The position numbers and the translations under genes were made by a program. Of a stretch of 64,000 nucleotides of DNA, positions 26,512 to 33,834 are shown one piece after another. The DNA lies in the NCBI RefSeq assembly GCF_004310295.1, contig NZ_SISB01000032.1, forward strand, positions 1 to 64,000, read 5' to 3'. Within the stretch, counting starts at the first letter, position 1. Each line of letters starts with the position of its first letter. The notes beneath the pieces are model-generated. The model made no database searches and was not told the DNA's origin. It saw only the letters and a list, made by a program, of their open reading frames with translations. The stretch is from Pseudomonas sp. BGI-2 (GTDB taxonomy: Bacteria; Pseudomonadota; Gammaproteobacteria; Pseudomonadales; Pseudomonadaceae).

Positions 26512-27493
26512 GGCGCACTCGGCGCCTCACGCCGACAGCCCGAGCAAATCCCGTTGGAGCCGCTGGAAAAAGCCGCTGACGATGCTGTTTTTCCTGGCGC
26601 TGATCGTGCTGTTCACCCTGCTCGCCCAGCGCATCGAATGGAACGAAGTCTTCGACACCCTGGCCGATTTCAAGGTGCGTACGCTGATCATCGCGTCGGG
26701 CCTGACGCTGGTGAGTTTTCTGGTTTACGCCTGTTTCGACCTGATCGGTCGCACCTACATTCGCCAGGACCTGACCTGGAAGCAGATCTTGCCGGTGGGG
26801 ATCATCAGCTACGCGTTCAACCTGAATCTGAGTGCCTGGGTCGGCGGCATAGCCATGCGTTATCGCCTCTATTCACGACTCGGGGTGAGCAAAAGCAACA
26901 TCGCGAAAATCCTCGGGCTGAGCCTGGCGACGAACTGGTTCGGCTACATGGTGATTGCGGGCGCGGTGTTCAGCAGCGGCCTGGTCAGAATGCCCCCGGG
27001 CTGGAAGTTGAGCAGCGGTGCATTGCAAGGTGTGGGCGTGTTGCTGTTGCTGGTGAGCGCGGGATATCTGGCGGCGTGCCAATTCTCCAAGCGTCGGGAG
27101 TGGTCGATACGCGGGGTGGAAATCAACCTGCCTACCTTGCGCATGGCGGTGCTGCAACTGGCCCTCGGGGCACTTAACTGGTCGCTGATGGCGGCGGTGA
27201 TTTTCACGCTGCTGCCAAACAAGCTGGATTATCCGTTGGTGTTGGGCGTGTTGCTGATCAGTGCGATTGCCGGGGTGATTACCCATATTCCTGCCGGGCT
27301 TGGGGTCTTGGAGGCGGTGTTCGTGGCGTTGTTGCAGCATGAGGCTTCGCGGGGGAGTCTGGTGGCGGGGTTGCTGGCGTATCGGGCGATTTATTTTATT
27401 TTGCCGTTGTTGATTACGTTGGTGATGTATTTGATCGTTGAGGCCAAAGCGAAGTCGCTGCGGATTTCCAAGAAACACAAGGAGGCAGGTTGA
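26498..27493 (+). CDS. YbhN-type membrane protein (LPG synthase transmembrane-like, UPF0104)
   Basis: A 331-residue polytopic membrane protein with about eight helices, first PLTMLFFLALIVLFTLLA. The conserved block YAFNLNLSAWVGGIAMRYRLY and the IAGVITHIPAGLGVLEAVFV segment are hallmarks of the lysylphosphatidylglycerol-synthetase/YbhN flippase-like family. It lacks the soluble aminoacyl-transfer domain of MprF, so lipid translocation rather than synthesis is plausible. It is translationally coupled to clsB. Confidence 0.88.
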   Translation: MSRVEAHSAPHADSPSKSRWSRWKKPLTMLFFLALIVLFTLLAQRIEWNEVFDTLADFKVRTLIIASGLTLVSFLVYACFDLIGRTYIRQDLTWKQILPVGIISYAFNLNLSAWVGGIAMRYRLYSRLGVSKSNIAKILGLSLATNWFGYMVIAGAVFSSGLVRMPPGWKLSSGALQGVGVLLLLVSAGYLAACQFSKRREWSIRGVEINLPTLRMAVLQLALGALNWSLMAAVIFTLLPNKLDYPLVLGVLLISAIAGVITHIPAGLGVLEAVFVALLQHEASRGSLVAGLLAYRAIYFILPLLITLVMYLIVEAKAKSLRISKKHKEAG

Positions 27494-27503
27494 TTTTGAG
27501 GAC

Positions 27504-27614
27504 GCCTTCGCGGGCAAGCCTCGCTCCTACAGGTTGGGCGTCGACCACGATATTGCGCCCCCCATAAATCCGTAGGAGCGAGCGATGCGGCGACCCGACT
27601 TGCCCGATAAGGCG
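27504..27614. repeat. Asymmetric REPIN
   Basis: Canonical arm cttcgcgggcaagcctcgct near 27507, then tgtaggagc-type arm gtaggagcgagcgatgcggc carrying the expansion and running into gacccgacttgcccgataag. Confidence 0.9.
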
Positions 27615-27630
27615 TCCGTAAGACCACGAC

Positions 27631-28389
27631 TCATTTCGACTGGATAATGCTCAACCGCTCACCCACGACCATCTCGGTAATCCAGTCCACCAGAATCGAG
27701 GTGTATGCCTGTTGCGAAACCGGCTCGCTCAATGCGTGATCGGCGCCGTCAATGACCCGGTGCGTCAGCGAATGCGTCTGCTGGCATGCAGCGCGGTAGC
27801 TCATGATCGTCGAGTGAGGCACATAGTCGTCGGTCTCGGACTCGACCAGCAGCACATCCCCGGTGAATTGCGAGCAGGCATGCAGCGCGCGATTGCTGTC
27901 GGCGCGCACCAGCGTGTTGCGGTAATCGCGCAAATCAGCCTTGTCCAGTTCACGTTTGGGCGTGTGCCATTCATCGTCGCGATACAGCGCCGGCACCCGT
28001 AGCGCCAGCCAACGCACCGGGCGCAACGAGGTCAGGATCGAGGCCAGGTAACCGCCGTAACTGGTGCCCACCACCGCAATGGCGGAAGTATCGAGCGCCG
28101 GATGGGCGAGCAAGCGGTCGTACGCCGCCAGCAGGTCACGCAGGTTGTCTTCACGCGTAACGCGAGTGAGCGGGATGCCGGTGCCACCGGTGTGCCCGCG
28201 CAAGTCGAACGTCAGGCACACGCAGCCCAAACCGGCGATGCCTTTGGCCCGTTCCAGGTCCCGCTCCTGGCTGCCACCCCAACCGTGCACAAACAACACG
28301 CCGGGGACTTTCGATTTGGGGCTCAGAAAAGTGCCGCTCATCTGTTCATCGTCGATGTCGATCTGAATGGTTTCGCTTCTAGCCGTCAT
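27631..28389 (-). CDS. Alpha/beta hydrolase (dienelactone-hydrolase/peptidase S9-like)
   Basis: A 252-residue serine hydrolase. The oxyanion segment is FVHGWGGSQERDLERAKG, the nucleophile elbow GTSYGGY, the acid appears in LLVESETDDYVPHS and the histidine in VIDGADHALSEP. No signal peptide. The substrate is unknown. It overlaps the upstream DUF3182 gene by 11 bases, so the two are co-transcribed and presumably functionally linked. Confidence 0.85.
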   Translation of the reverse strand: MTARSETIQIDIDDEQMSGTFLSPKSKVPGVLFVHGWGGSQERDLERAKGIAGLGCVCLTFDLRGHTGGTGIPLTRVTREDNLRDLLAAYDRLLAHPALDTSAIAVVGTSYGGYLASILTSLRPVRWLALRVPALYRDDEWHTPKRELDKADLRDYRNTLVRADSNRALHACSQFTGDVLLVESETDDYVPHSTIMSYRAACQQTHSLTHRVIDGADHALSEPVSQQAYTSILVDWITEMVVGERLSIIQSK

Positions 28390-29494
28390 AGGATTTGACC
28401 GTTACGTACTTGAGAAGAAAGACACTGTTTTCCGCCGGCCCGCGGTACACCTCGATGGCGTCCGCCGGCAGCGGTTGATCGATGTAGGTTTCTACCGAGG
28501 ACACGCGAATCGCGCGCATCTGCGGGTCGTTGACGAAACTCTGCAACGCGGCCACTTCGGCACTGCTGGCCCCGCCCATGCGCCAGGACTGTTCAAGCAC
28601 GCCGCTGCGCTGTTTGCCGTGGCTGTCCAGGCCTTGGGCAATGTCGTAGTTGCGGCGCGAGGCGTAGAAACCGGGATAGGCCTCGTCCGCCGCACTGTCG
28701 AACACTTGCGCCTGCCGGATCGCCAGTCGCACATCGTCAGGAAGGTCCAGTTCCAGTTCCAGCAGGTCTTCGTAATCACCCTGCACCACCAGCAGATTGG
28801 AACCTCCATAAACCTGCTCGCCCTGACCGTCTTCGGTCAAGTATTGATCACCGCAATAACTCAGCACCTTGCCGCCGATAAAGCTCTGGCCGACGCTGTG
28901 GGTGATCACTTTGTCGAGATCCTGCTCAAGCACCACGCCTTCGCTGAACAGTGCCTTGGCATCGGGGCGCGCCAGTACGGCATCGAATTGGTCGAGGCTT
29001 TTGATCACTTCCTGCCCACGTCCGGCGCAGGCATGAATCGGTTTGATGCGAATAGGGCCTGCGTAGAGCAAATGCTCCGCCGCCGGCCGTGCATCGTCGA
29101 ACGAGAACACGCTGAGACCATCGAGCACGACGTTGCATACCCGTTCGGAAAACAGCGCAGACCAGCCTTCCGGGGCATGCGCATTTTTGCTACGCAACCC
29201 GTGGCTGATGGCTTTGGTGCAGATGAAGTCGTGATCGACGTAACCGCCCCACAAATCGTCAGGCCCCTTGACGCCTAAAGCGCGGGCGGCAGCGACACCG
29301 ACCAGGGTTTGAGTCGGCAACAGATAAAGGTCCCGGCCGTTGTGAAGTTCGGGGGCGTAACTGCCGCCGAACTTGAGCCCGAGGATTTGCGCCAGCCAAC
29401 GGGCCAGCGCGCGATTGGTTTCGACTTCGTGCAGGGGCGCCTCGGAGCGGACAGAATGGGCGACCACCAGCTTCTTGCGATTTGTTGGGGTCAT
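28379..29494 (-). CDS. DUF3182 family protein, ATP-grasp-like
   Basis: A 371-residue cytosolic protein. Residues 150-250 (IRIKPIHACAGRGQEVIKSL and ALFSEGVVLEQDLDKV) look like an ATP-grasp nucleotide-binding region, which is how the DUF3182 family is usually understood. No substrate is known. Translation of the hydrolase at 27631 is coupled to it by an 11-base overlap. Confidence 0.75.
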   Translation of the reverse strand: MTPTNRKKLVVAHSVRSEAPLHEVETNRALARWLAQILGLKFGGSYAPELHNGRDLYLLPTQTLVGVAAARALGVKGPDDLWGGYVDHDFICTKAISHGLRSKNAHAPEGWSALFSERVCNVVLDGLSVFSFDDARPAAEHLLYAGPIRIKPIHACAGRGQEVIKSLDQFDAVLARPDAKALFSEGVVLEQDLDKVITHSVGQSFIGGKVLSYCGDQYLTEDGQGEQVYGGSNLLVVQGDYEDLLELELDLPDDVRLAIRQAQVFDSAADEAYPGFYASRRNYDIAQGLDSHGKQRSGVLEQSWRMGGASSAEVAALQSFVNDPQMRAIRVSSVETYIDQPLPADAIEVYRGPAENSVFLLKYVTVKSYDG

Positions 29495-29798
29495 GCGTCC
29501 CCCTTCAATCTGCGTTTGATGAATGTAGTTGAAGGGGTGCAGAGATCAAGCCATTGAGGGCTGGATAGAAACGACTTTCGAATCAGGCAGTTGCTGAGAG
29601 GGTAATGGCACGAAGCCTGTTTTATTCTGCACGATGCCCCGCCCAGCTCCTGCATTTTGCACGATCCAAGCCTTGCACAGAGCCAATGTGGGAGCGGGCT
29701 TGCTCGCGAAAGCGGTGAGTCAGTCTGCATCAATGTCGACTGACACACCGCTTTCGCGAGCAAGCCCGCTCCCACATTTAACAGTGCGGTGATATGGA
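29495..29798. other. Intergenic region with REPIN
   Basis: About 304 bases that contain the REPIN at 29686-29776 and the upstream region of the DUF3182 gene. I see no small gene in it. Confidence 0.55.
29686..29776. repeat. REPIN (tgtgggagc family)
   Basis: tgtgggagcgggcttgctcg at 29688 and its inverted copy cgcgagcaagcccgctccca ending near 29776; the sequence between them includes a further short inverted repeat (gtcagtc...gactgac). Confidence 0.94.
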
Positions 29799-30794
29799 CT
29801 ACCGCGTTAGGGCTGCTGTCGGCGTCACCCCAAATCGGGTGCGGTAATCACTCGGCGCCAGCCCGGTGATTTTCTTGAACGTCGCCCGAAACGCCCCGGG
29901 GTCTTGATAGCCCACGGTCCACGCGATGTGATCGATGGTGCCGTTGGTGAACTCGAGCATTTCCCGAGCCTTGCCGACCCGCAGGTGCTGGCAGTACTCG
30001 GTGGGTTTCAACCCGGTCGTCGCGCGGAATCGGCGCAGGAACGTGCGCTCTTCCAGCCCCGCCCGCTCGGCCATTGCCGTCAACGACACATCAGTAGCCC
30101 CGGTGCTTTGCAGCCAATGCTGAACCTTGAGAATCGACGCATCGCCATGGCTGAGAATCGGTGAAAAATTGCTGCCGCATTCACTCGCGCTGTCGCTGTG
30201 CTCCACCACCAGGAAACGCGCGGTGCCGGTGGCGATACTCGGGCCGAGTAGACGGTCTACCAGGCGCAAGCCCAGCTCGGACCAGGCCATCAGCCCGGCG
30301 GTGGTGATCAGGTCGCCGTCGTCGACGATGGGCGTATCCGCCTTGAGCTTGATGGCCGGGTAACGCTCGGCGAAGGTTTTGGCCGAGGTCCAGTGCGTGG
30401 TGGCGCTGCGGCCATCGAGCAAGCCACTTTCCGCCAGCAGAATCGAGCCAACGCAGACGCCACCGAGGGTCGCGCCCTGCGCATGTTGCTGACGCATCCA
30501 GTGGATCAGCGCCTGCGGTGCCTGGCCTTCGGAAAACCCGGCAATCGACGGCGGAATCAACACCGCCACCAATGGGCGGTCGGGCCCCGGATGACTGTCG
30601 TAAACCCGCTCGGGCGCCTGATCGCCATCAACTTGCCAATGGCTGACCCGCAGCAACGGCAACTGCGCAGACTGATGCTCGGCGGCAATTCGGTTGGCCA
30701 CGCCGAACAGGTCGGTCAACCCATGCACCGCCGCCATCTGCGCGCCGGGATAAATCAGCACGCCGAGTTCAGCGATTGCCCTTTCTGCGTCCAT
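29799..30794 (-). CDS. GlxA-family AraC-type transcriptional regulator
   Basis: A 331-residue regulator. The N-terminal half is a DJ-1/PfpI-like (glutamine amidotransferase-like) sensing domain (ELGVLIYPGAQMAAVHGLTD to GGVCVGSILLAESGLLDGR). The C-terminal half is an AraC DNA-binding domain with two helix-turn-helix units (VSLTAMAERAGLEERTFLRR and IAWTVGYQDPGAFRATFKK). The start at 30794 has GGGG upstream. It is divergent from the cysteine hydrolase gene with 104 bases between, and is a good candidate to control it. Confidence 0.9.
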   Translation of the reverse strand: MDAERAIAELGVLIYPGAQMAAVHGLTDLFGVANRIAAEHQSAQLPLLRVSHWQVDGDQAPERVYDSHPGPDRPLVAVLIPPSIAGFSEGQAPQALIHWMRQQHAQGATLGGVCVGSILLAESGLLDGRSATTHWTSAKTFAERYPAIKLKADTPIVDDGDLITTAGLMAWSELGLRLVDRLLGPSIATGTARFLVVEHSDSASECGSNFSPILSHGDASILKVQHWLQSTGATDVSLTAMAERAGLEERTFLRRFRATTGLKPTEYCQHLRVGKAREMLEFTNGTIDHIAWTVGYQDPGAFRATFKKITGLAPSDYRTRFGVTPTAALTR

Positions 30795-30898
30795 TGTCAG
30801 TTTTCCCCTTTCTATTGTCGGTGCGGCCAATCCCCGGTCGGCCTTCCAGAGCCAATACTTCATTCCACACCCAACGCACACACTTCGAGGAAACAGCC

Positions 30899-31453
30899 AT
30901 GGCCAAGCAAGCACTCATCGTAGTCGATATCCAAAACGACTACTTCCCCCACGGCAAGTGGCCGCTGGTCGGCGCCGACGCTGCAGCCGACAACGCCGTC
31001 CGTCTGCTCAAAGCCTTTCGCGATGCCGGTGATTCGGTGGTGCACATCCGTCACGAATTCACCTCCGAAGAAGCTCCATTTTTCACCCCGGGTTCGGAAG
31101 GCGCGAAGTTGCACCCCAAAGTCCTGAATCGCGCCGATGAGCCGGTGGTGCTCAAGCACTTCGTCAACTCGTTCCGTGAAACCGAACTCAAGTCGATCCT
31201 CGACGAGCAAGGCGTCAAGGAACTGGTGGTCGTCGGCAGCATGAGCCACATGTGCGTCGATGGCATCACCCGCGCCGCTGCCGATTTCGGCTACACCGTC
31301 ACCGTGATCCACGACGCCTGTGCCTCACGCGACCTGGAATTCAACGGCGTCACGGTGCCCGCCGCACACGTTCACGCTGCCTTTATGTCGGCCCTGGGTT
31401 TCGCCTATGCGAGCGTGATCTCCACTGATGAATTCCTGGCAGCCAGCCACTAA
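30899..31453 (+). CDS. Cysteine hydrolase, isochorismatase family
   Basis: A 184-residue amidohydrolase-fold enzyme. The catalytic triad is visible as D10 (LIVVDIQNDYF), a lysine in EPVVLKHFVNSF and a cysteine in GSMSHMCVDGITR. A short family member resembling nicotinamidase-like or other cysteine hydrolases; the substrate is not identifiable. The start at 30899 follows a GAGGAAA stretch. A strong terminator follows the stop. Confidence 0.88.
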   Translation: MAKQALIVVDIQNDYFPHGKWPLVGADAAADNAVRLLKAFRDAGDSVVHIRHEFTSEEAPFFTPGSEGAKLHPKVLNRADEPVVLKHFVNSFRETELKSILDEQGVKELVVVGSMSHMCVDGITRAAADFGYTVTVIHDACASRDLEFNGVTVPAAHVHAAFMSALGFAYASVISTDEFLAASH

Positions 31454-31479
31454 CGTCATAACGTATTGATCAAATTCCG

Positions 31480-31517
31480 AAAAAGGCCCGCCGCGTTGAC
31501 GCGCTGCGGGCCTTTTT
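31480..31517 (+). terminator. Rho-independent terminator
   Basis: aaaaaggcccgccgcg - ttga - cgcgctgcgggccttttt, a long GC-rich hairpin followed by a T run, 27 bases past the cysteine hydrolase stop. It insulates the yjf-like operon that starts next. Confidence 0.93.
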
Positions 31518-31546
31518 CGTGGGTCGGGAAAAGTAATACAAAAAAT

Positions 31547-31604
31547 CTCACGCGTGAGCTATTGAGAGTGGCAAAAATAGCCTGTAGTGTTTCCCACGCG
31601 TGAG
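31547..31604 (+). promoter_or_regulatory. Twin-palindrome operator around a putative promoter
   Basis: CTCACGCGTGAG, a perfect 12-base palindrome, lies at 31547-31558, and CCCACGCGTGAG (one mismatch) at 31593-31604, 46 bases apart. Between them TTGAGA (31562) and TAGTGT (31585) are spaced by 17 bases and could be a weak sigma-70 promoter. The layout suggests a repressor binding on both sides of the promoter of the downstream yjf-like operon. Confidence 0.65.
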
Positions 31605-31627
31605 TTTTTCACAACGAGGTCAGCCCC

Positions 31628-32317
31628 ATGAAAAGCAGCTCTCCATCGAGCCCTCCAACCGGGCCCGATACCGATTCAGCAAACCGCAAGGGAGAGCGCG
31701 CGAAACCGTCCGCGAAAAAGCCATCGAGCTTTTACATGAAGCAGATGCGCGCGGGCCTGGGTGCCGCCGGTTATGTGAAACACGAGACTTGGGTGCTTCC
31801 CGAAAACCGAAGCCTGCTCAAGCAGATGGAGAAACAGCTTCGCCAACCGATTCTGGCTGGCTCATTCATGTCGGAGAATTACATGAGCGCAGGTACTAAC
31901 TGGAACATCGATCGACTCTTCACCGCCCTTCAGGCACTGGACGAAGTGGTTTCGAACGACATCACGCTTTCTCTCGTTCAAGGCTCCGAGTCCAGCATCA
32001 AGCTGGAAATGAACGATTTCGGTGGCTTGCCGATTTACATCGCGGTGGTGGGTGAACAGATCATCGTCGATACCGTTCTGGTCGACGTCGAGTCCATCAA
32101 CGACGTACCGGCATTCAATGACGCCGTGCTGCGCAGCCGGGAAATGTTCCCGCTGTCCTCGATCGGTATCGAGTCCATGCCGAACGGGCAGATTGTTTAC
32201 AACATGTTCGGCGCCCTGAGCTCCGACTCCAGCCTGACGAACATCGTGACCGAGGCCAAAACCCTCGTCGACAACGTCCAGCGCGCCAGCGAAGCCTTCG
32301 AACGTTTCTTCAATTAA
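31628..32317 (+). CDS. YjfI-like DUF2170 protein with basic N-terminal extension
   Basis: A 229-residue protein. The C-terminal part (from about residue 88, NWNIDRLFTALQALDEVVSN, to the end) is the DUF2170 domain of E. coli YjfI, which is only about 130 residues. The first 30 residues are Ser/Pro/Lys rich and disordered-looking. Residues 35-75 (FYMKQMRAGLGAAGYVKHET, then WVLPENRSLLKQMEKQL) have the strand-helix look of ribbon-helix-helix DNA-binding domains. It is first in the operon, directly behind the twin palindromes, so an autoregulator role is a reasonable guess. Confidence 0.78.
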   Translation: MKSSSPSSPPTGPDTDSANRKGERAKPSAKKPSSFYMKQMRAGLGAAGYVKHETWVLPENRSLLKQMEKQLRQPILAGSFMSENYMSAGTNWNIDRLFTALQALDEVVSNDITLSLVQGSESSIKLEMNDFGGLPIYIAVVGEQIIVDTVLVDVESINDVPAFNDAVLRSREMFPLSSIGIESMPNGQIVYNMFGALSSDSSLTNIVTEAKTLVDNVQRASEAFERFFN

Positions 32318-32341
32318 TTATTCGGGAATAGGGAATATCCA

Positions 32342-33040
32342 ATGACTCAGTCCATCTGGAGCAAATTGTTCACCGCGCTGCGCGGCGGTGCCAATGAAGT
32401 CGGCGAATCGATCGTCGACCAACAGGCCCTGCGTATCCTCGACCAGGAAATTCGCGATGCTGACAGCGCCCTGGCCAACGCCAAGCGTGAGCTGGTCACC
32501 ATCATGGCCAAGCACAAACTGTCGGCCGACCGCGTCAGCGAGTACAACGCCAAGATCAAGGACCTGGAATCCAAGGCCCTGGCTGCGATCCAGGCCAACC
32601 GTGAAGACCTGGCCCTGGAAGTGGCCGAAGCCATATCGACCCTGACCAACGAACTGGACGTCGAGCAAAAGCAGGCCAACGAATTCGGCGGTTACGCTGA
32701 AAACATGCGCAAGGACATCACCAAGGCCGAAAACCGCATCAAAAGCCTGCGCCAGCAAGTGGACATGGCCAAGGCCCGCGAAAGCGTTCAGAAAGCCCAG
32801 GTCAGCGCTTCGATTGCCAGTGGCGGCGCCAACGGCAAGCTGGAAACCGCCGTCGGCACGCTGAACCGCTTGCAGGCCAAGCAGCAGCAACGCGCGGCTG
32901 AACTGGAAGCGCAGGACCAACTGGCCGATGCGTCGACCGGCACTGACCTGGAACGCAAACTGCGCGAAGCCGGCATCACGCCGAACGAAGGCAGCGCCAA
33001 TGCGATTCTGGAACGCCTGAAGAAAAAATCGGCTGAGTAA
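32342..33040 (+). CDS. PspA/IM30 family protein (YjfJ-like)
   Basis: A 232-residue PspA/Vipp1 homologue, an ESCRT-III-like membrane-remodelling protein. It is almost entirely helical: LRILDQEIRDADSALANAKR opens the PspA coiled coil, which continues through ISTLTNELDVEQKQANEFGG to about residue 205. The first 20 residues (TQSIWSKLFTALRGGANEVG) could form the amphipathic membrane helix. It lies 24 bases after the DUF2170 gene, the same pair as E. coli yjfI-yjfJ. There is no pspF, pspB or pspC nearby, so control differs from the classic Psp response. Confidence 0.9.
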   Translation: MTQSIWSKLFTALRGGANEVGESIVDQQALRILDQEIRDADSALANAKRELVTIMAKHKLSADRVSEYNAKIKDLESKALAAIQANREDLALEVAEAISTLTNELDVEQKQANEFGGYAENMRKDITKAENRIKSLRQQVDMAKARESVQKAQVSASIASGGANGKLETAVGTLNRLQAKQQQRAAELEAQDQLADASTGTDLERKLREAGITPNEGSANAILERLKKKSAE

Positions 33041-33066
33041 TCGACTCAGCCGCCGGACGCGTAACC

Positions 33067-33155
33067 TGTGGGAGCGGGCTTGCTCGCGAAGAGGGAGTAT
33101 CAGTCGACATCGATGTTGCCTGACACACCGCCTTCGCGAGCAAGCCCGCTCCCAC
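33067..33155. repeat. REPIN inside the yjf-like operon
   Basis: tgtgggagcgggcttgctcg at 33067 and its inverted copy cgcgagcaagcccgctccca near 33136-33155. It separates the yjfI-yjfJ pair from the rhomboid gene and may stabilise or attenuate the transcript there. Confidence 0.94.
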
Positions 33156-33200
33156 ATGGAATGTGCTCAACTGACGGACATTCAACTGTCGAGGTCAAGG

Positions 33201-33764
33201 ATGGATGCCCTGAAGGGTTTCAAGACAATCGCAGGCCTGGCCCTCTTCATGGTCGCGCTGCAACTGCTCAACGTTGCGACCGGCTACAGCCTTATGGCAT
33301 TCGGCCTGATCCCGAGAACCGTGCACGGTCTGCTCGGCATCATCACCTCGCCTTTTCTGCACGCTTCCTTTGCGCACCTGAGCGCGAACCTGGTGGCCTT
33401 TTTGATACTGGGCACCCTGGTCATTATCGAAGGGCTCAACCGCTTCCTTGCCGTCAGCGCGATCATTATTCTGCTGGGCGGCGCGCTGGTCTGGCTGTTC
33501 GGCTTTGCAGGCGTACACATCGGCGCCAGCGGCTGGGTATTCGGGCTCTGGGCGTACCTCTTGTCCCGTGCCTGGTTTCAAAGGAGCTGGGGCAACCTGA
33601 TAACGGCCGGCGTCGTGGCCCTGCTCTATGGCGGCCTGATATTTGGCTTTCTTCCTCGTCAGGGCGTTTCCTTCGAAGGTCATCTGTTTGGTGCGCTCGC
33701 CGGATTTATTGCAGCCAAGGTACTTTTCTCCGCGTCGCGCAGCAGGTTTAATGCCGCCCGGTAA
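33201..33764 (+). CDS. Rhomboid-family intramembrane serine protease
   Basis: A 187-residue six-helix membrane protein. The start at 33201 has GAGG six bases upstream. Catalytic features are intact: HASFAHLSAN (H54, H59, N63) in helix 2, GASGWVFGLWAY with the nucleophile S110 in helix 4, and EGHLFGALAG with H161 in helix 6. It should cleave single-pass membrane proteins within the bilayer. It is compact, with no extra domain. E. coli yjfIJKLMC has no such gene. A target within the operon, such as a membrane or lipoprotein partner, is possible but not shown. Confidence 0.88.
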   Translation: MDALKGFKTIAGLALFMVALQLLNVATGYSLMAFGLIPRTVHGLLGIITSPFLHASFAHLSANLVAFLILGTLVIIEGLNRFLAVSAIIILLGGALVWLFGFAGVHIGASGWVFGLWAYLLSRAWFQRSWGNLITAGVVALLYGGLIFGFLPRQGVSFEGHLFGALAGFIAAKVLFSASRSRFNAAR

Positions 33765-33834
33765 CCGCACTTAAGCGTTCAGAAGTCGGGGCGATTACTT
33801 CGTCGGAACGAGTACCCACGGAGTCAGGGACGAA

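Noticed and set aside
29686-29776. Repeated inverted elements through the window considered as CRISPR repeats.
   Set aside because: They occur as dispersed inverted pairs between genes, not as direct repeats with regular spacers, and match REP/REPIN structure.
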